Positions 8,785 to 19,786 of a stretch of DNA of 64,000 nucleotides are shown here, piece by piece. The translations under genes and the position numbers were made by a program. The stretch's first letter is position 1. Each line of letters starts with the position of its first letter. This stretch comes from Staphylococcus ratti. GTDB taxonomy: Bacteria; Bacillota; Bacilli; Staphylococcales; Staphylococcaceae. The stretch spans positions 682,001 to 746,000 of the forward strand of contig NZ_CP086654.1 in NCBI RefSeq assembly GCF_020883535.1, read 5' to 3'. Below the pieces are notes generated by a model. It ran no database searches. It saw only the letters and a program-made list of their open reading frames with translations, and was not told the origin of the DNA.

Positions 8785-8833
8785 CTCCTTTAAATAGGAC
8801 AATGGAAAAACGCATACGTCAGTAGAAAAAAGC

Positions 8834-8851
8834 ACGCAACCAAAATTGCGT
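8834..8851 (+). other. Small hairpin in pyrG leader
   Basis: ACGCAA (8834-8839) pairs exactly with TTGCGT (8846-8851) over a 6-base loop. It lies between the start site and the attenuator and may act as a pause site or spacer helix. This is inference from base pairing only. Confidence 0.5.
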
Positions 8852-8879
8852 TTGCGTTAAGAAATAGAGACGTAAACTC

Positions 8880-8926
8880 GTTCCCCCCTTACATGAAATA
8901 ATTGTGAGTGGGGGACTTTTTTATTT
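8880..8926 (+). terminator. pyrG leader attenuator (CTP-sensing)
   Basis: GTTCCCCCC (8880-8888) pairs with GGGGGAC (8910-8916), followed by a T-run. It lies about 100 bases after the GGG start and 90 bases before pyrG. In the established pyrG mechanism, low CTP causes extra G residues at the transcript 5' end, which pair with the C-rich 5' arm and prevent this terminator. Both required parts, the GGGC start and the C-rich arm, are visible here. Confidence 0.85.
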
Positions 8927-9012
8927 TATAAATAAATGTATAGAACATTTTTACTGTTTGAATTGGATTCACCCCTTAGTAAATGCTTCTGATATGAAAT
9001 GAGGAGGAATAA

Positions 9013-10626
<1,614 letters not shown>

Positions 10627-10638
10627 ATCTTTGAGATA

Positions 10639-10686
10639 AGCGAGGAAGCAAGGCGATAAACGGCCGTGATTCCTCGCTGTTTTTTA
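10639..10686 (+). terminator. pyrG terminator
   Basis: AGCGAGGAA (10639-10647) pairs with TTCCTCGCT (10670-10678) and is followed by GTTTTTT. It closes the pyrG transcript immediately before the insertion-sequence relic. Confidence 0.85.
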
Positions 10687-10688
10687 TA

Positions 10689-10775
10689 CAAAAATAGCGC
10701 AAATGTCCCTATAATTTTAAGTGGTCAAACAAAAATAAAGAAGACATATTGCGCTAATGTGCATCGTATATTAAA
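10689..10775 (+). mobile_element. ISL3-type element left-end relic
   Basis: This segment is about 85% identical by eye to the reverse complement of 42792-42862, which lies directly upstream of an ISL3-like transposase relic. Shared blocks include AAAATAGCGCAAATG, CTATAATTTTAAGTG, AAATAAAG and GACATATTGCGC. The shared similarity runs into ATGTGC...TATATTAAA, matching the start of the transposase reading frame (ATGTGTAATGATATATTAAAG) and then ending. Only the end and leader of the element survive here; no transposase body is present. Confidence 0.65.
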
Positions 10776-10800
10776 CAGTAAATGGATTATAAGTATTTAC

Positions 10801-11322
10801 TTATAAATTTAAGTCACGGGTCATCTCAACCATTTGCGTATAAATATCATAATAAATGTAATTCATTGCGATATTATGTGGCGTGACGACTTTGTCGTAA
10901 TCTTCAGTCATCACGATAGCTCTAGGTGTAGAAAGATTAATAAAATGTATCAAATGGTCTGGAATATCATACGCTTTGGAAGGATTAGTAATCAATACAA
11001 CTTCTTGATCTGCTTCAATCAAACGCTGTAAATCTTCATTTAAAGTAGATGTCATATGGGGACCAAATAGTAAGACACGGTCTGTACTATCTAACGCTTC
11101 AATTGAACTCAAGGTATCTAATGCGCGACTCGAGGTAAGATGTTCTTCACTATTTAAAATATAGGATTCAAACCATTTCAAATCGTCATAACCTTTTACG
11201 TATACATGGCCTTCGCCGCCGATAGCTTGGATTAAACACTGAGCAGCCATTTGAATCTCTAGTTCCTGTTGATCTAAACGATGAAATAGACCTGTTAATT
11301 GTGTTGCTAACATTTTAGACAT
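10801..11322 (-). CDS. DUF2529 family protein (YwjG-like)
   Basis: This is a conserved Firmicutes protein of 173 residues, found between pyrG and fbaA in bacilli and staphylococci as I remember the family. The fold looks SIS-like: GGEGHVYVKGYDD, then TDRVLLFGPHMTSTLNEDLQRLIEADQEVVLITNPS, a pattern of alternating strands and glycine/serine turns as in sugar isomerase domains. I chose the ATG (MSKMLA...) at 11322 because GGAGGCGCACTTT precedes it; the frame is open six codons further. It is transcribed against its neighbours. Function unknown. Confidence 0.8.
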   Translation of the reverse strand: MSKMLATQLTGLFHRLDQQELEIQMAAQCLIQAIGGEGHVYVKGYDDLKWFESYILNSEEHLTSSRALDTLSSIEALDSTDRVLLFGPHMTSTLNEDLQRLIEADQEVVLITNPSKAYDIPDHLIHFINLSTPRAIVMTEDYDKVVTPHNIAMNYIYYDIYTQMVEMTRDLNL

Positions 11323-11475
11323 AAAGTGCGCCTCCAATTTTTAAAGCATTGTGTTATATTTTAATGAATATAAATGCAAATATCAATACAGAAATATGAT
11401 TGCGCTTACATTGTCTAAATGGTGAAATAAACGTATTTTATCGGGATTACTTATGCATTTCGTGTACAATTTTGC

Positions 11476-11481
11476 TATAAT
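11476..11481 (+). promoter_or_regulatory. fbaA extended -10 promoter element
   Basis: TTTTGCTATAATG contains a consensus TATAAT with an upstream TG (extended -10). No good -35 is visible. It lies about 45 bases upstream of the fbaA ATG and is the obvious promoter for this highly expressed glycolytic gene. Confidence 0.6.
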
Positions 11482-11527
11482 GTAAATACAAAATTTATGT
11501 GCAATATGCACTCAAGGAGGAACTTTC

Positions 11528-12400
11528 ATGCCTTTAGTTTCAATGAAAGAAATGTTAATCGATGCAAAAGAGAATGGTTATGCGGTAGGACAATATAATC
11601 TTAATAACTTAGAGTTCACTCAAGCAATTTTACAAGCATCTCAAGAAGAAAATGCACCGGTAATTTTAGGTGTTTCTGAAGGAGCTGCACGTTACATGGG
11701 TGGTTTCTACACAATTGTTAAAATGGTAGAAGGTTTAATGCATGACTATGAAATCACAATTCCTGTAGCGATTCACTTAGACCACGGTTCCAGCTTCGAA
11801 AAATGTAAAGAAGCAATTGATGCTGGCTTTACATCAGTAATGATCGACGCTTCACATGAGCCATACGAAGACAACGTAAAAGTAACTTCAAAAGTGGTTG
11901 AATATGCACACGCACGTGGTGTATCTGTTGAAGCTGAATTAGGTACAGTGGGTGGACAAGAAGATGACGTTGTTGCTGAAGGTGTTATCTATGCAGACCC
12001 AATCGAATGCCAAAACTTAGTGAAAGATACAGGTATCGATACGTTAGCGCCTGCTTTAGGTTCAGTTCACGGACCATACAAAGGCTTACCTAATTTAGGT
12101 TTTAAAGAAATGGAAGAAATCGGTGCTTCTACAGGTTTACCATTAGTATTACATGGTGGTACAGGTATCCCAACTGAGGACATTAAAAAAGCAATTTCAT
12201 TCGGTACTGCAAAAATCAATGTAAATACTGAAAACCAAATTGCTTCTGCTAAACGTGTAAGAGAAATATTAGATGCAGATAAAGAAGTATACGATCCACG
12301 TAAATATTTAGGACCTGCACGTGAAGTAATTAAAGAAACAGTTGTTGGTAAAATTAGAGAGTTTGGAACTTCTAACAAAGCGGACAACATTAAAGGCTAA
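11528..12400 (+). CDS. fbaA: Class II fructose-1,6-bisphosphate aldolase
   Basis: The enzyme reversibly cleaves fructose-1,6-bisphosphate to glyceraldehyde-3-phosphate and DHAP in glycolysis and gluconeogenesis, using Zn2+. The 290-residue protein has the metal-binding [13 protein letters not shown], the [13 protein letters not shown] loop with a catalytic acidic region, GSVHGPYKG with a zinc ligand histidine, and [19 protein letters not shown] is the phosphate-binding part. It starts at ATG after CAAGGAGGAAC. It is a single-gene unit with its own promoter and terminator. Confidence 0.97.
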   Translation: MPLVSMKEMLIDAKENGYAVGQYNLNNLEFTQAILQASQEENAPVILGVSEGAARYMGGFYTIVKMVEGLMHDYEITIPVAIHLDHGSSFEKCKEAIDAGFTSVMIDASHEPYEDNVKVTSKVVEYAHARGVSVEAELGTVGGQEDDVVAEGVIYADPIECQNLVKDTGIDTLAPALGSVHGPYKGLPNLGFKEMEEIGASTGLPLVLHGGTGIPTEDIKKAISFGTAKINVNTENQIASAKRVREILDADKEVYDPRKYLGPAREVIKETVVGKIREFGTSNKADNIKG

Positions 12401-12427
12401 TTGTTAAATTTGAAAGTGTGCGTTAAT

Positions 12428-12460
12428 GGGCTAAGACATGATGATGTCTTGGCTCTTTTT
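12428..12460 (+). terminator. fbaA terminator
   Basis: GGGCTAAGACAT (12428-12439) pairs with ATGTCTTGGCTC (12444-12455) with G-U pairs, over a short loop, followed by TTTTT. Confidence 0.85.
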
Positions 12461-12574
12461 AAAATCAATACGAAACAGATAGTGAAAAAAATAAGCCTAA
12501 TATGGTAGTTATTGATACAGGAAAAGCAAGGCTTGAGAAGCAGAGCATAAGCGGTATGAAATGGATTGAGTGTT

Positions 12575-12603
12575 TTGCATTTTGAAAATTTTTACATTAT
12601 AAT
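12575..12603 (+). promoter_or_regulatory. murZ promoter
   Basis: TTGCAT (12575-12580), a 17-base spacer and a perfect TATAAT (12598-12603) lie about 55 bases ahead of the murZ ATG. The start site would fall near 12610. Confidence 0.65.
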
Positions 12604-12659
12604 GCCTATATTATGATATTTTATGGAGAAATTGAGCAAGGGAAAAGGAGTTCAATCAC

Positions 12660-13925
12660 ATGGCGCAAGAAGTAATTAAAATTAAAGGCGGTCAAACACT
12701 GAAGGGAAAGGTAGAAATTAGTGGTGCTAAAAATAGTGCAGTTGCCATCATTCCGGCAACTTTAATGGCTGAAGAACCTGTATCTTTAGATGGTCTACCT
12801 AAAATCTCTGATGTGGAAACGTTAGTGAGCTTACTTGAAGATCTTAACATCAAAACTAAGTTAGATGAAACAACGTTACATGTAGATCCTACTGAGATTC
12901 AAAATGCTGCTTTACCTAATAATAAAGTAGAATCTTTAAGAGCTTCTTATTATATGATGGGCGCAATGCTCAGCCGTTTTAAAAAGTGTGTTATTGGACT
13001 TCCCGGGGGATGTCCATTAGGACCGAGACCAATTGATCAACATATTAAAGGATTTAAAGCTTTAGGAGCTAAAATCGATGAATCTAGCTCAACTTCTATG
13101 AAAATTGAAGCAGAGCGTTTAATTGGGGCAAACATTTATTTAGATATTGTAAGTGTAGGCGCAACGATTAATATTATGTTAGCTGCAACGCGTGCAGAAG
13201 GCCAAACGATTATTGAAAATGCAGCAAAAGAGCCAGAGGTTGTAGATGTCGCAAACTTTTTAAATAGTATGGGCGCTAAAGTAAGTGGTGCTGGTACAAG
13301 TTCCATTAAAATTGTAGGTGTGCCTCATTTACATGGAAGTCGCCATACCATTATTCCTGACCGTATTGAGGCAGGAACGTATATGTGTATTGCAGCAGCA
13401 AGCGGAGAACGTATAGTGATTGACAATATTATACCTAAACATGTAGAGCCGCTTACTGTGAAGTTAAAAGAACTAGGCGTTCATATTGATGTGGGCGACG
13501 ATTACATGGTCGTTCAAAGTAATCACCCTTACCAAAGCGTAGACGTTAAAACATTAGTATATCCTGGTTTTGCGACGGACTTACAACAACCGATGACGCC
13601 ATTACTATTTTTAGCTGAAGGGCCTAGTTTCGTAAAAGAAACCATTTACCCAGAGCGTTTTAAACATATCCCGGAATTACAAAAAATGAATGGTGCCATT
13701 GATGCAGATCTTGGTACAGCTACAGTTAAACCTTCTCGTCTTACAGGGGCCGAAGTGTACGCAAGTGATTTACGTGCAGGGGCATGTTTGATTATTGCAG
13801 GTTTAATTGCGGAAGGTGAAACAACAATATATAATGTCAAACATATTTATAGAGGCTACACAGATATTGTAAGTACATTGAAAAGTTTAGGTGCAAACAT
13901 TTGGACAGAATCCGTTAATGCTTAA
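12660..13925 (+). CDS. murZ: UDP-GlcNAc 1-carboxyvinyltransferase 2 (MurZ)
   Basis: This enzyme transfers enolpyruvate from PEP to UDP-N-acetylglucosamine, the first committed step of peptidoglycan synthesis, in the cytosol. The 421-residue product has the Lys-Asn of the SGAKNSAV motif (residues 21-28), the fosfomycin-target cysteine Cys118 in [15 protein letters not shown], and [10 protein letters not shown]. It is the second of two MurA paralogues in this window; the other is at 33635. Its position next to fbaA and ahead of rho is that of murZ/murA2 in staphylococci. Fosfomycin sensitivity is predicted from the retained cysteine. Confidence 0.94.
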   Translation: MAQEVIKIKGGQTLKGKVEISGAKNSAVAIIPATLMAEEPVSLDGLPKISDVETLVSLLEDLNIKTKLDETTLHVDPTEIQNAALPNNKVESLRASYYMMGAMLSRFKKCVIGLPGGCPLGPRPIDQHIKGFKALGAKIDESSSTSMKIEAERLIGANIYLDIVSVGATINIMLAATRAEGQTIIENAAKEPEVVDVANFLNSMGAKVSGAGTSSIKIVGVPHLHGSRHTIIPDRIEAGTYMCIAAASGERIVIDNIIPKHVEPLTVKLKELGVHIDVGDDYMVVQSNHPYQSVDVKTLVYPGFATDLQQPMTPLLFLAEGPSFVKETIYPERFKHIPELQKMNGAIDADLGTATVKPSRLTGAEVYASDLRAGACLIIAGLIAEGETTIYNVKHIYRGYTDIVSTLKSLGANIWTESVNA

Positions 13926-13971
13926 TCTATAAAATATTGGACATACAAATATCGTTTAAGAGGTGAAAGCC

Positions 13972-14307
13972 ATGGAAGTTTGTCCATATTTAGAAGAAAC
14001 ATTTAAAATTTTAGGGCGCAGTTGGAATGGATTGATTTTACATTATCTGTCAAATTGCCCAGAACATAAAGCACACTTTTCTCAGTTGAAAAGAGATTTA
14101 AAACCGATAACGAATCGTGCGTTATCTTTAAAGGTCACAGAACTTGTTGATTGGGGATTGATTACTAAACATGTCATTTCTGAAAATCCGCCTTCAGTAT
14201 GTTATCATTTGACGCAAAAAGGCATAGATTTAGCGCGTGCATTAAAGCCTTTAGAAGATTGGGCGCATCATCATGTGACGTTAAAAAAAGACATGGAGAC
14301 GAAATAA
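13972..14307 (+). CDS. HxlR-family winged-helix regulator
   Basis: This is a 111-residue DNA-binding protein. It begins MEVCPYLEETFKILGRSWNGLILHYL, the HxlR opening with the conserved early cysteine that in some relatives senses thiols or aldehydes. The winged helix follows (FSQLKRDLKPITNRALSLKVTELVDWGLI). I chose ATG 13972 rather than the in-frame GTG at 13963 because GAGGTG supplies the ribosome site. It lies just after murZ and upstream of an aldehyde dehydrogenase gene. Control of that gene is plausible but only inferred from proximity. Confidence 0.88.
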   Translation: MEVCPYLEETFKILGRSWNGLILHYLSNCPEHKAHFSQLKRDLKPITNRALSLKVTELVDWGLITKHVISENPPSVCYHLTQKGIDLARALKPLEDWAHHHVTLKKDMETK

Positions 14308-14651
14308 TCGCATCTTAAAACGGTTTTAGTGCAAAATGAAAATAAATAAAGTTAGATAAGAGGTTCGGTTACACTACTGCTTCTAGCTACCATTAACCGG
14401 TGGTTTCAAGTATGTACGTCATAGCCAAACCTCTTATTTGTTTTAGGGTTTCGCTAATGAGTTTAAAAATAGTAGCATTTCAAAAGTTAAGTTACTAATG
14501 CGTTCTTCATGAAGTGTATTGCACGTGATTTCTCATACAATGACAAGCAAAATCAATGCAACGGAGATAGGTTGGGCGTATAGTTTAAGTATGTCCTTTT
14601 TAGGCAATACTTTATATAGAAAGCCAAAGTTCGATAAAGGAGTGTTTATGA
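14308..14651. other. Intergenic region hxlR / aldehyde dehydrogenase
   Basis: This gap of about 340 bases contains one long hairpin near its start (listed separately). The remainder is AT-rich sequence that must carry the promoter of the aldehyde dehydrogenase gene. I could not place a confident -35/-10 pair. No coding potential seen. Confidence 0.5.
14356..14443 (+). terminator. Long hairpin terminator after HxlR gene
   Basis: ATAAGAGGTT (14356-14365) pairs with AACCTCTTAT (14428-14437), and the interior (CTACCATT...GGTGGTT) can pair in part, giving a rod of about 82 bases. A T-rich tract follows. Confidence 0.7.
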
Positions 14652-16079
14652 ATGAGAGACCAAATTAAGCAATATATTAATGGTGAGTGGGTTGAAAGTG
14701 CTAGCGGAGAAACGCTTGAAGTAATTAATCCTGCAACTGAGGAAGTTTTCGGTCATATTGCTAAAGGTAATAAAGAAGATGTAGATCAAGCAGTACAAGC
14801 TGCGCACGACGTCTATATAGAATTTAGAAATACGCCTGTAAAAGAACGCCAAGCTATGCTTGGTCGCATTGTCGATGAATATAAAAATCGTAAAGATGAT
14901 TTAATTGAAGCGATGACACTTGAACTTGGAACACCTGTAACGAAGTCTGAAGAAATTCATTATCAAATGGGCCTTAACCATTTCCAAGAAGCGCATGATG
15001 CATTAGAAAACTTTGAATTTGAAGAGCAACGTGGCGATAGTTTAGTTGTTAAAGAAGCGATTGGTGTTGCCGGTTTAATTACGCCATGGAATTTTCCAAC
15101 AAACCAAACGTCGCTTAAATTAGCGGCTGCTTTTGCTGCAGGGGCACCGGTGGTTTTAAAACCTTCTGAAGAAACGCCATTTGCTGCAATTATTTTAGCT
15201 GAAATATTCGAAGCTGCGGGCGTACCTAAAGGTGTATTCAATTTAGTTAACGGTGATGGCGAAGGTATTGGTAATCCGCTTAGTGAACATCCAGATGTGC
15301 GCATGATGTCATTTACTGGTTCAGGACGCACAGGTTCCAAAATTATGGAAAAAGCAAGTAAAGACTTTAAAAAAGTCTCTTTAGAATTAGGCGGCAAATC
15401 ACCATATATCATTTTAGATGATGCTGACGTAGATGAAGCTGCAAAAGCTGCAGTAGGTAAAGTCGTAAACAATACGGGACAAGTTTGTACGGCAGGTACG
15501 CGTACGTTAATTCCGGAATCGATGAAAGATGAATTTTTACAAAAAGCAAAAGCGCACATGGAACAAGTAAAAGTTGGAGATCCACAACAAAAAGATACAG
15601 AGATGGGTCCAATTATTAATGAAAAACAATATAACCAAGTGCAAGATTATATTCAAAAAGGTTTAGATGAGGGAGCTGAACTTTACTATGGAGGTAAAGG
15701 ACATCCTGAAGGTTTAGAAAAAGGGTATTTTGCAAAACCTACTATCTTTGCTAATGTGGATAATAAAATGACGATTGCACAAGAAGAAATCTTTGGGCCA
15801 GTCATGTCAGTAATTACGTATCGAGATTTAGAAGATGCGATTCGCATTGCGAATGATACAAAATACGGCTTAGCAGGTTACGTATACGGTCGCGACAAAG
15901 AAACGCTCAAAAAAGTTGCACGTTCAATTGAAGCTGGAACAGTAGAAATCAACGAAGCAGGTCGCACACCTGATTTACCATTCGGTGGCTATAAACAATC
16001 TGGTATCGGTCGCGAATGGGGCGATTACGGAATTGAAGAATTTTTAGAAGTGAAATCAATCGCAGGTTATTTTAAATAA
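14652..16079 (+). CDS. NAD(P)-dependent aldehyde dehydrogenase
   Basis: This 475-residue member of the ALDH superfamily oxidises an aldehyde to the acid with NAD(P)+. Visible motifs are [30 protein letters not shown] for cofactor binding, [12 protein letters not shown] for the Rossmann turn, [18 protein letters not shown] with the general-base Glu, and GQVCTAGTR with the catalytic Cys. [11 protein letters not shown] and [15 protein letters not shown] close the C-terminal part. The ATG at 14652 follows AAAGGAG. The substrate cannot be assigned. It is a lone gene with a strong downstream hairpin; the HxlR gene upstream is a candidate regulator. Confidence 0.93.
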   Translation: MRDQIKQYINGEWVESASGETLEVINPATEEVFGHIAKGNKEDVDQAVQAAHDVYIEFRNTPVKERQAMLGRIVDEYKNRKDDLIEAMTLELGTPVTKSEEIHYQMGLNHFQEAHDALENFEFEEQRGDSLVVKEAIGVAGLITPWNFPTNQTSLKLAAAFAAGAPVVLKPSEETPFAAIILAEIFEAAGVPKGVFNLVNGDGEGIGNPLSEHPDVRMMSFTGSGRTGSKIMEKASKDFKKVSLELGGKSPYIILDDADVDEAAKAAVGKVVNNTGQVCTAGTRTLIPESMKDEFLQKAKAHMEQVKVGDPQQKDTEMGPIINEKQYNQVQDYIQKGLDEGAELYYGGKGHPEGLEKGYFAKPTIFANVDNKMTIAQEEIFGPVMSVITYRDLEDAIRIANDTKYGLAGYVYGRDKETLKKVARSIEAGTVEINEAGRTPDLPFGGYKQSGIGREWGDYGIEEFLEVKSIAGYFK

Positions 16080-16090
16080 TTGTTTTGTCT

Positions 16091-16150
16091 AACCACGTGT
16101 TAAATGTTGTTGCAATATTTGTGAACAATATTTAACAACGTGGTTTATTT
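16091..16150 (+). terminator. Aldehyde dehydrogenase gene terminator
   Basis: AACCACG (16091-16097) pairs with CGTGGTT (16139-16145), continued inside by TTAAAT/ATTTAA; a T-rich tract follows. Confidence 0.8.
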
Positions 16151-16161
16151 ATGTTGTGATT

Positions 16162-16199
16162 TATAGCAAATTTTGTGTTTAAACATAAAATTTGCTATA
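16162..16199. promoter_or_regulatory. 38-bp near-perfect palindrome upstream of rho
   Basis: The 38 bases read TATAGCAAATTTT-GTGTTTAAACAT-AAAATTTGCTATA. The arms are complementary at every position except one symmetric pair, and the centre is TTTAAA. It ends about 65 bases before the rho start and overlaps a possible -35 (TTGCTA). It has no GC-rich stem or T-run, so it looks more like a DNA operator or cruciform than a terminator. Confidence 0.55.
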
Positions 16200-16263
16200 G
16201 TATTGATGTTATCGTATCAAATATACTGCGATTCAAGAATTTATTATGAAATGAGTGTTAAAT

Positions 16264-17580
16264 ATGGCGACTAGGGAAAGAACGTCACCGCAATATGAGT
16301 CTTTTCATGAATTGTATAAAAATCACACTACAAAAGCTTTGACTGAAAAAGCGAAGTCTTTAAAGTTAACAAATTATAGTAAGTTGAATAAGAAAGAACT
16401 CGTTCTTGCCATAATGGAAGCACAAATGGAAAAAGACGGGAACTACTATATGGAGGGTATTTTAGATGATATCCAACAAGATGGCTACGGCTTTTTAAGA
16501 ACGGTTAACTATTCTAAAGGTGAAAAAGATATTTATATATCTGCTTCTCAAATTAGGCGTTTTGAAATTAAATTGGGTGATAAAGTAACTGGAAAAGTAA
16601 GGCAACCCAAAGAAAACGAAAAATATTATGGATTATTACAAGTTGACTTTGTCAATGACCACAATGCTGAAGAAGTCAAAAAACGACCACATTTCCAAGC
16701 GTTAACACCTCTTTATCCCGAAGAACGTATCAAATTAGAAACAGACCCCGAAAAATACTCCACACGTGTCATGGATTTAGTGACGCCAATCGGATTAGGA
16801 CAGCGTGGCTTAATCGTTGCTCCGCCTAAAGCGGGTAAAACCTCTTTACTCAAAGAAATTGCGAATGCGATTGTAAAAAACAAGCCGAATGCTAAATTAT
16901 TTATCCTTCTCGTTGGGGAAAGACCCGAAGAAGTAACGGATATAGAACGTTCAGTAGAAGAAGCGGAAGTCGTCCACTCTACTTTTGATGAACACCCAAG
17001 ACATCACGTTAAAGTAGCAGAACTGTTGTTAGAACGTGCGAAGCGCTTAGTTGAAATTGGGGAAGACGTAATAGTACTGATGGATTCCATTACACGTCTT
17101 GCACGTGCATATAACTTAGTAGTGCCACCTAGTGGCAGAACATTATCTGGTGGTTTAGATCCTGCCTCTTTACACGGTCCTAAAACTTTTTTTGGTGCTG
17201 CACGTAATATAGAAGCTGGTGGCAGTCTTACAATTTTAGCTACAGCACTTGTAGATACAGGTTCGCGTATGGACGATATGATTTACGAAGAATTTAAAGG
17301 TACTGGAAATATGGAGCTGCATTTAGATAGACGTTTATCAGAACGCCGTATTTTTCCAGCAATTGACATTACACGTAGTTCAACGCGAAAAGAAGAATTG
17401 CTCATTCCTAAAAATGAGCTTGAAAGTTTATGGCAATTACGCAATATGTTTTCAAATACGCCGGATTTCGCAGAGCGCTTTATCCGTAGATTAAAGAAAA
17501 CGAAAACCAATGAAGCCTTTTTTGAAGAATTGAAAAAAAGTGCTATTGAAAGTACTAAAACAGGCAAGCCGATTATTTAA
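16264..17580 (+). CDS. rho: Transcription termination factor Rho
   Basis: Rho is a hexameric RNA helicase that ends transcription of untranslated RNA and suppresses antisense transcription in Gram-positive bacteria. The 438-residue protein has the N-terminal RNA-binding fold (YMEGILDDIQQDGYGFLRTVNYSKGEKDIYIS), the Walker A loop in APPKAGKTSLLKEIA, Walker B in VIVLMDSITRLARA, and the Q/R-loop region. The frame is open to GTG 16255, but the family aligns from ATG 16264. The ribosome site there is weak. The gene follows the 38-bp palindrome and precedes rpmE2, which has its own promoter. Confidence 0.96.
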   Translation: MATRERTSPQYESFHELYKNHTTKALTEKAKSLKLTNYSKLNKKELVLAIMEAQMEKDGNYYMEGILDDIQQDGYGFLRTVNYSKGEKDIYISASQIRRFEIKLGDKVTGKVRQPKENEKYYGLLQVDFVNDHNAEEVKKRPHFQALTPLYPEERIKLETDPEKYSTRVMDLVTPIGLGQRGLIVAPPKAGKTSLLKEIANAIVKNKPNAKLFILLVGERPEEVTDIERSVEEAEVVHSTFDEHPRHHVKVAELLLERAKRLVEIGEDVIVLMDSITRLARAYNLVVPPSGRTLSGGLDPASLHGPKTFFGAARNIEAGGSLTILATALVDTGSRMDDMIYEEFKGTGNMELHLDRRLSERRIFPAIDITRSSTRKEELLIPKNELESLWQLRNMFSNTPDFAERFIRRLKKTKTNEAFFEELKKSAIESTKTGKPII

Positions 17581-17602
17581 TAAAAGAAATTGTGAAGTGG
17601 GG

Positions 17603-17631
17603 TTGCTTTTTAAAAATACAGCCCTTATAAT
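17603..17631 (+). promoter_or_regulatory. rpmE2 promoter
   Basis: TTGCTT (17603-17608), exactly 17 bases, then TATAAT (17626-17631), about 70 bases ahead of rpmE2. This is a strong sigma-A promoter match that separates rpmE2 from rho. Confidence 0.75.
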
Positions 17632-17700
17632 GTACAAGTATTGGGTAAAACTCACAAATAACTCTGTTCCAGATGGTTCAGGGCAAAGGAGCTGAAAATA

Positions 17701-17955
17701 ATGAAACAAGGCATTCATCCAGAATACCGTAAAGTAATCTTCTTAGACACTACAACAGATTTTAAATTCTTAAGTGGTTCTACGAAGTATTCAAGTGAAA
17801 CAATGGAGTGGGAAGATGGTAACGAATATCCAGTTATTCGTTTAGATATTTCTTCTGATTCACACCCATTCTACACAGGACGTCAAAAATTTGCTGCTGC
17901 AGATGGTCGTGTGGAACGTTTCAACAAGAAATTCGGTCTCAAATCAAACAACTAA
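17701..17955 (+). CDS. rpmE2: 50S ribosomal protein L31 type B
   Basis: L31 of the zinc-free (C-minus) type, 84 residues: [29 protein letters not shown] ... [25 protein letters not shown]. It has no cysteine, so it lacks the zinc-binding CxxC of the type A form and can serve when zinc is scarce. The ATG follows AAAGGAGCTGAAAATA. It is monocistronic between its own promoter and a compact terminator. Confidence 0.97.
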   Translation: MKQGIHPEYRKVIFLDTTTDFKFLSGSTKYSSETMEWEDGNEYPVIRLDISSDSHPFYTGRQKFAAADGRVERFNKKFGLKSNN

Positions 17956-18004
17956 TCATCGTATTAACGAGTTACAGTTCGAACTATGGACGAACTTTAT
18001 TGCT

Positions 18005-18034
18005 GGCATCCTCTTAAATAGAGGGTGCTTTTTT
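18005..18034 (+). terminator. rpmE2 terminator
   Basis: GCATCCTCT pairs with AGAGGGTGC over a 6-base loop, followed by TTTTTT. Confidence 0.88.
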
Positions 18035-18107
18035 AATGAAATCAACAAAACTACTTTCATAATATGATATAATGAAGCGATTATGTTTTGAAAAAGGTGG
18101 CAATAAA

Positions 18108-18710
18108 ATGTACGAAGCGTATCATTCAGGTTGGATTGAATGCATCACCGGTAGTATGTTTAGCGGTAAATCAGAAGAATTGATTCGTCGCTTACGTCGC
18201 GGTGTTTATGCGAAACAAAAGGTTGTCGTATTTAAACCAACAATAGACGACCGATATCATAAAGAAAAAATCGTTTCTCATAATGGCAATGCGATAGAAG
18301 CCATTAATATTTCTAAAGCAAGCGAAATTTGGCAACATGATTTAAAAGGTGTGGATATTATTGGTATAGATGAAATCCAATTTTTTGATCGCACAATTGT
18401 CGATATTGTTCAGGAACTAGCTAGAAAAGGTTATCGTGTCATTACCGCTGGTCTTGATATGGACTTTAAAGGAGAACCCTTCGAACCTGTTCCGGAAATG
18501 TTAGCGATTAGTGAACATATTACAAAATTACAAGCGGTTTGTGCAGTATGTGGTGCCTCGTCAAGCCGTACACAACGATTAATAAATGGCAAACCTGCCA
18601 AAATAGATGATCCTATTATTATGGTAGGCGCTAACGAAAGTTATGAACCCCGTTGTCGTGCACACCATGTGATATTACCAAGTGATAACACTGAGGAGGA
18701 GAAAGAATAA
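18108..18710 (+). CDS. tdk: Thymidine kinase
   Basis: Tdk phosphorylates thymidine for salvage. The 200-residue product has the P-loop [13 protein letters not shown], the GIDEIQFFD Walker B segment and a zinc-binding C-terminal lasso ([11 protein letters not shown] ... CRAHH). The frame extends upstream to 18072, but ATG 18108 follows AAAGGTGGCAATAAA and matches the family start MYE-YHSGWIE. Its stop overlaps the prfA ATG by one base (TAATG), so tdk, prfA and prmC form one coupled operon. Confidence 0.96.
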   Translation: MYEAYHSGWIECITGSMFSGKSEELIRRLRRGVYAKQKVVVFKPTIDDRYHKEKIVSHNGNAIEAINISKASEIWQHDLKGVDIIGIDEIQFFDRTIVDIVQELARKGYRVITAGLDMDFKGEPFEPVPEMLAISEHITKLQAVCAVCGASSSRTQRLINGKPAKIDDPIIMVGANESYEPRCRAHHVILPSDNTEEEKE

Positions 18711-19786
18711 TGTTTGATCAATTAGATATCGTTGAAGAAAGATATGAGCAACTTAATGAATTGTTAAGCGATCCAGAAGTCGTTAGCGATTCAGACAAAT
18801 TAAGAAAGTATTCTAAAGAACAATCAGAACTTCAAAAAACTGTAGAAGTTTATCGTCGATATAAACAAGTAAAAGAAGATTTGAACGATATTGATTTAAT
18901 GCTTAACGAAACAACAGATGCTGATGAAATTGAGATGTTGAAAGAAGAAGCGTCAGAACTCAAATCACAAATACCTGAATTTGAAGATGAGTTGAAATTA
19001 TTATTAATTCCTAAAGATCCAAATGATGACAAAGACGTTATTGTAGAAGTTCGTGCTGCAGCAGGTGGAGATGAAGCGGCTATTTTTGCGGGTGATTTAT
19101 TTAGAATGTATTCTAAATATGCAGAAGCAAATCGTTTTAAAACAGAAATTGTAGAAGCGACAGAAAGTGACCATGGTGGATATAAAGAGATAAGCTTTTC
19201 AGTTTCTGGTGAAGGCGCATATAGTAAGCTGAAATTTGAAAATGGCGCGCACCGTGTTCAACGTGTTCCAGAAACAGAGTCAGGTGGGCGTATCCATACA
19301 TCAACAGCAACAGTAGCAGTTTTACCTGAAGTAGAAGATGTTGAAATTGAAATTCGCAATGAAGATTTAAAAATCGACACGTACCGTTCAAGTGGTGCCG
19401 GCGGACAACACGTTAATACAACGGACTCTGCTGTACGTATTACACACTTACCAACAGGTGTTATTGCGACATCTTCTGAAAAGTCTCAAATTCAAAACCG
19501 TGAAAAAGCAATGAAAGTGTTAAAAGCACGTCTTTATGATATGAAAGTTCAAGAAGAACAACAAAAATATGCAGCGCAACGTAAATCGGCTGTAGGTACT
19601 GGAGATCGTTCAGAGCGTATTCGCACGTACAATTATCCACAAAGTCGAGTTACAGATCATCGTATTGGTTTAACATTACAAAAATTAGATCAAATTATGG
19701 AAGGTAAATTAGAAGAAGTTATTGATGCGCTAACGATGCACGAGCAAACTGAAAAACTCAAAGAGCTTAACAATGGTGAAATTTAA
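18710..19786 (+). CDS. prfA: Peptide chain release factor 1
   Basis: RF1 ends translation at UAA and UAG. The 358-residue protein has the codon-recognition PxT motif as Pro187-Glu-Thr189 and the peptidyl-transfer GGQ at 231-233 in [14 protein letters not shown]. The GGQ glutamine is the substrate of PrmC, which is encoded next with a 14-base overlap. The AGGAGGAGA site lies inside the end of tdk. Confidence 0.98.
   Translation: MFDQLDIVEERYEQLNELLSDPEVVSDSDKLRKYSKEQSELQKTVEVYRRYKQVKEDLNDIDLMLNETTDADEIEMLKEEASELKSQIPEFEDELKLLLIPKDPNDDKDVIVEVRAAAGGDEAAIFAGDLFRMYSKYAEANRFKTEIVEATESDHGGYKEISFSVSGEGAYSKLKFENGAHRVQRVPETESGGRIHTSTATVAVLPEVEDVEIEIRNEDLKIDTYRSSGAGGQHVNTTDSAVRITHLPTGVIATSSEKSQIQNREKAMKVLKARLYDMKVQEEQQKYAAQRKSAVGTGDRSERIRTYNYPQSRVTDHRIGLTLQKLDQIMEGKLEEVIDALTMHEQTEKLKELNNGEI

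Noticed and set aside
8802..8825. 7-codon leader peptide MEKRIRQ in the pyrG leader
   Set aside because: No ribosome site, and the attenuator is explained by G addition without translation.
14963..15559. 198-codon open frame antisense to the aldehyde dehydrogenase
   Set aside because: Long only because of the codon pattern of the sense gene; Ser/Ala-rich nonsense translation without start context.
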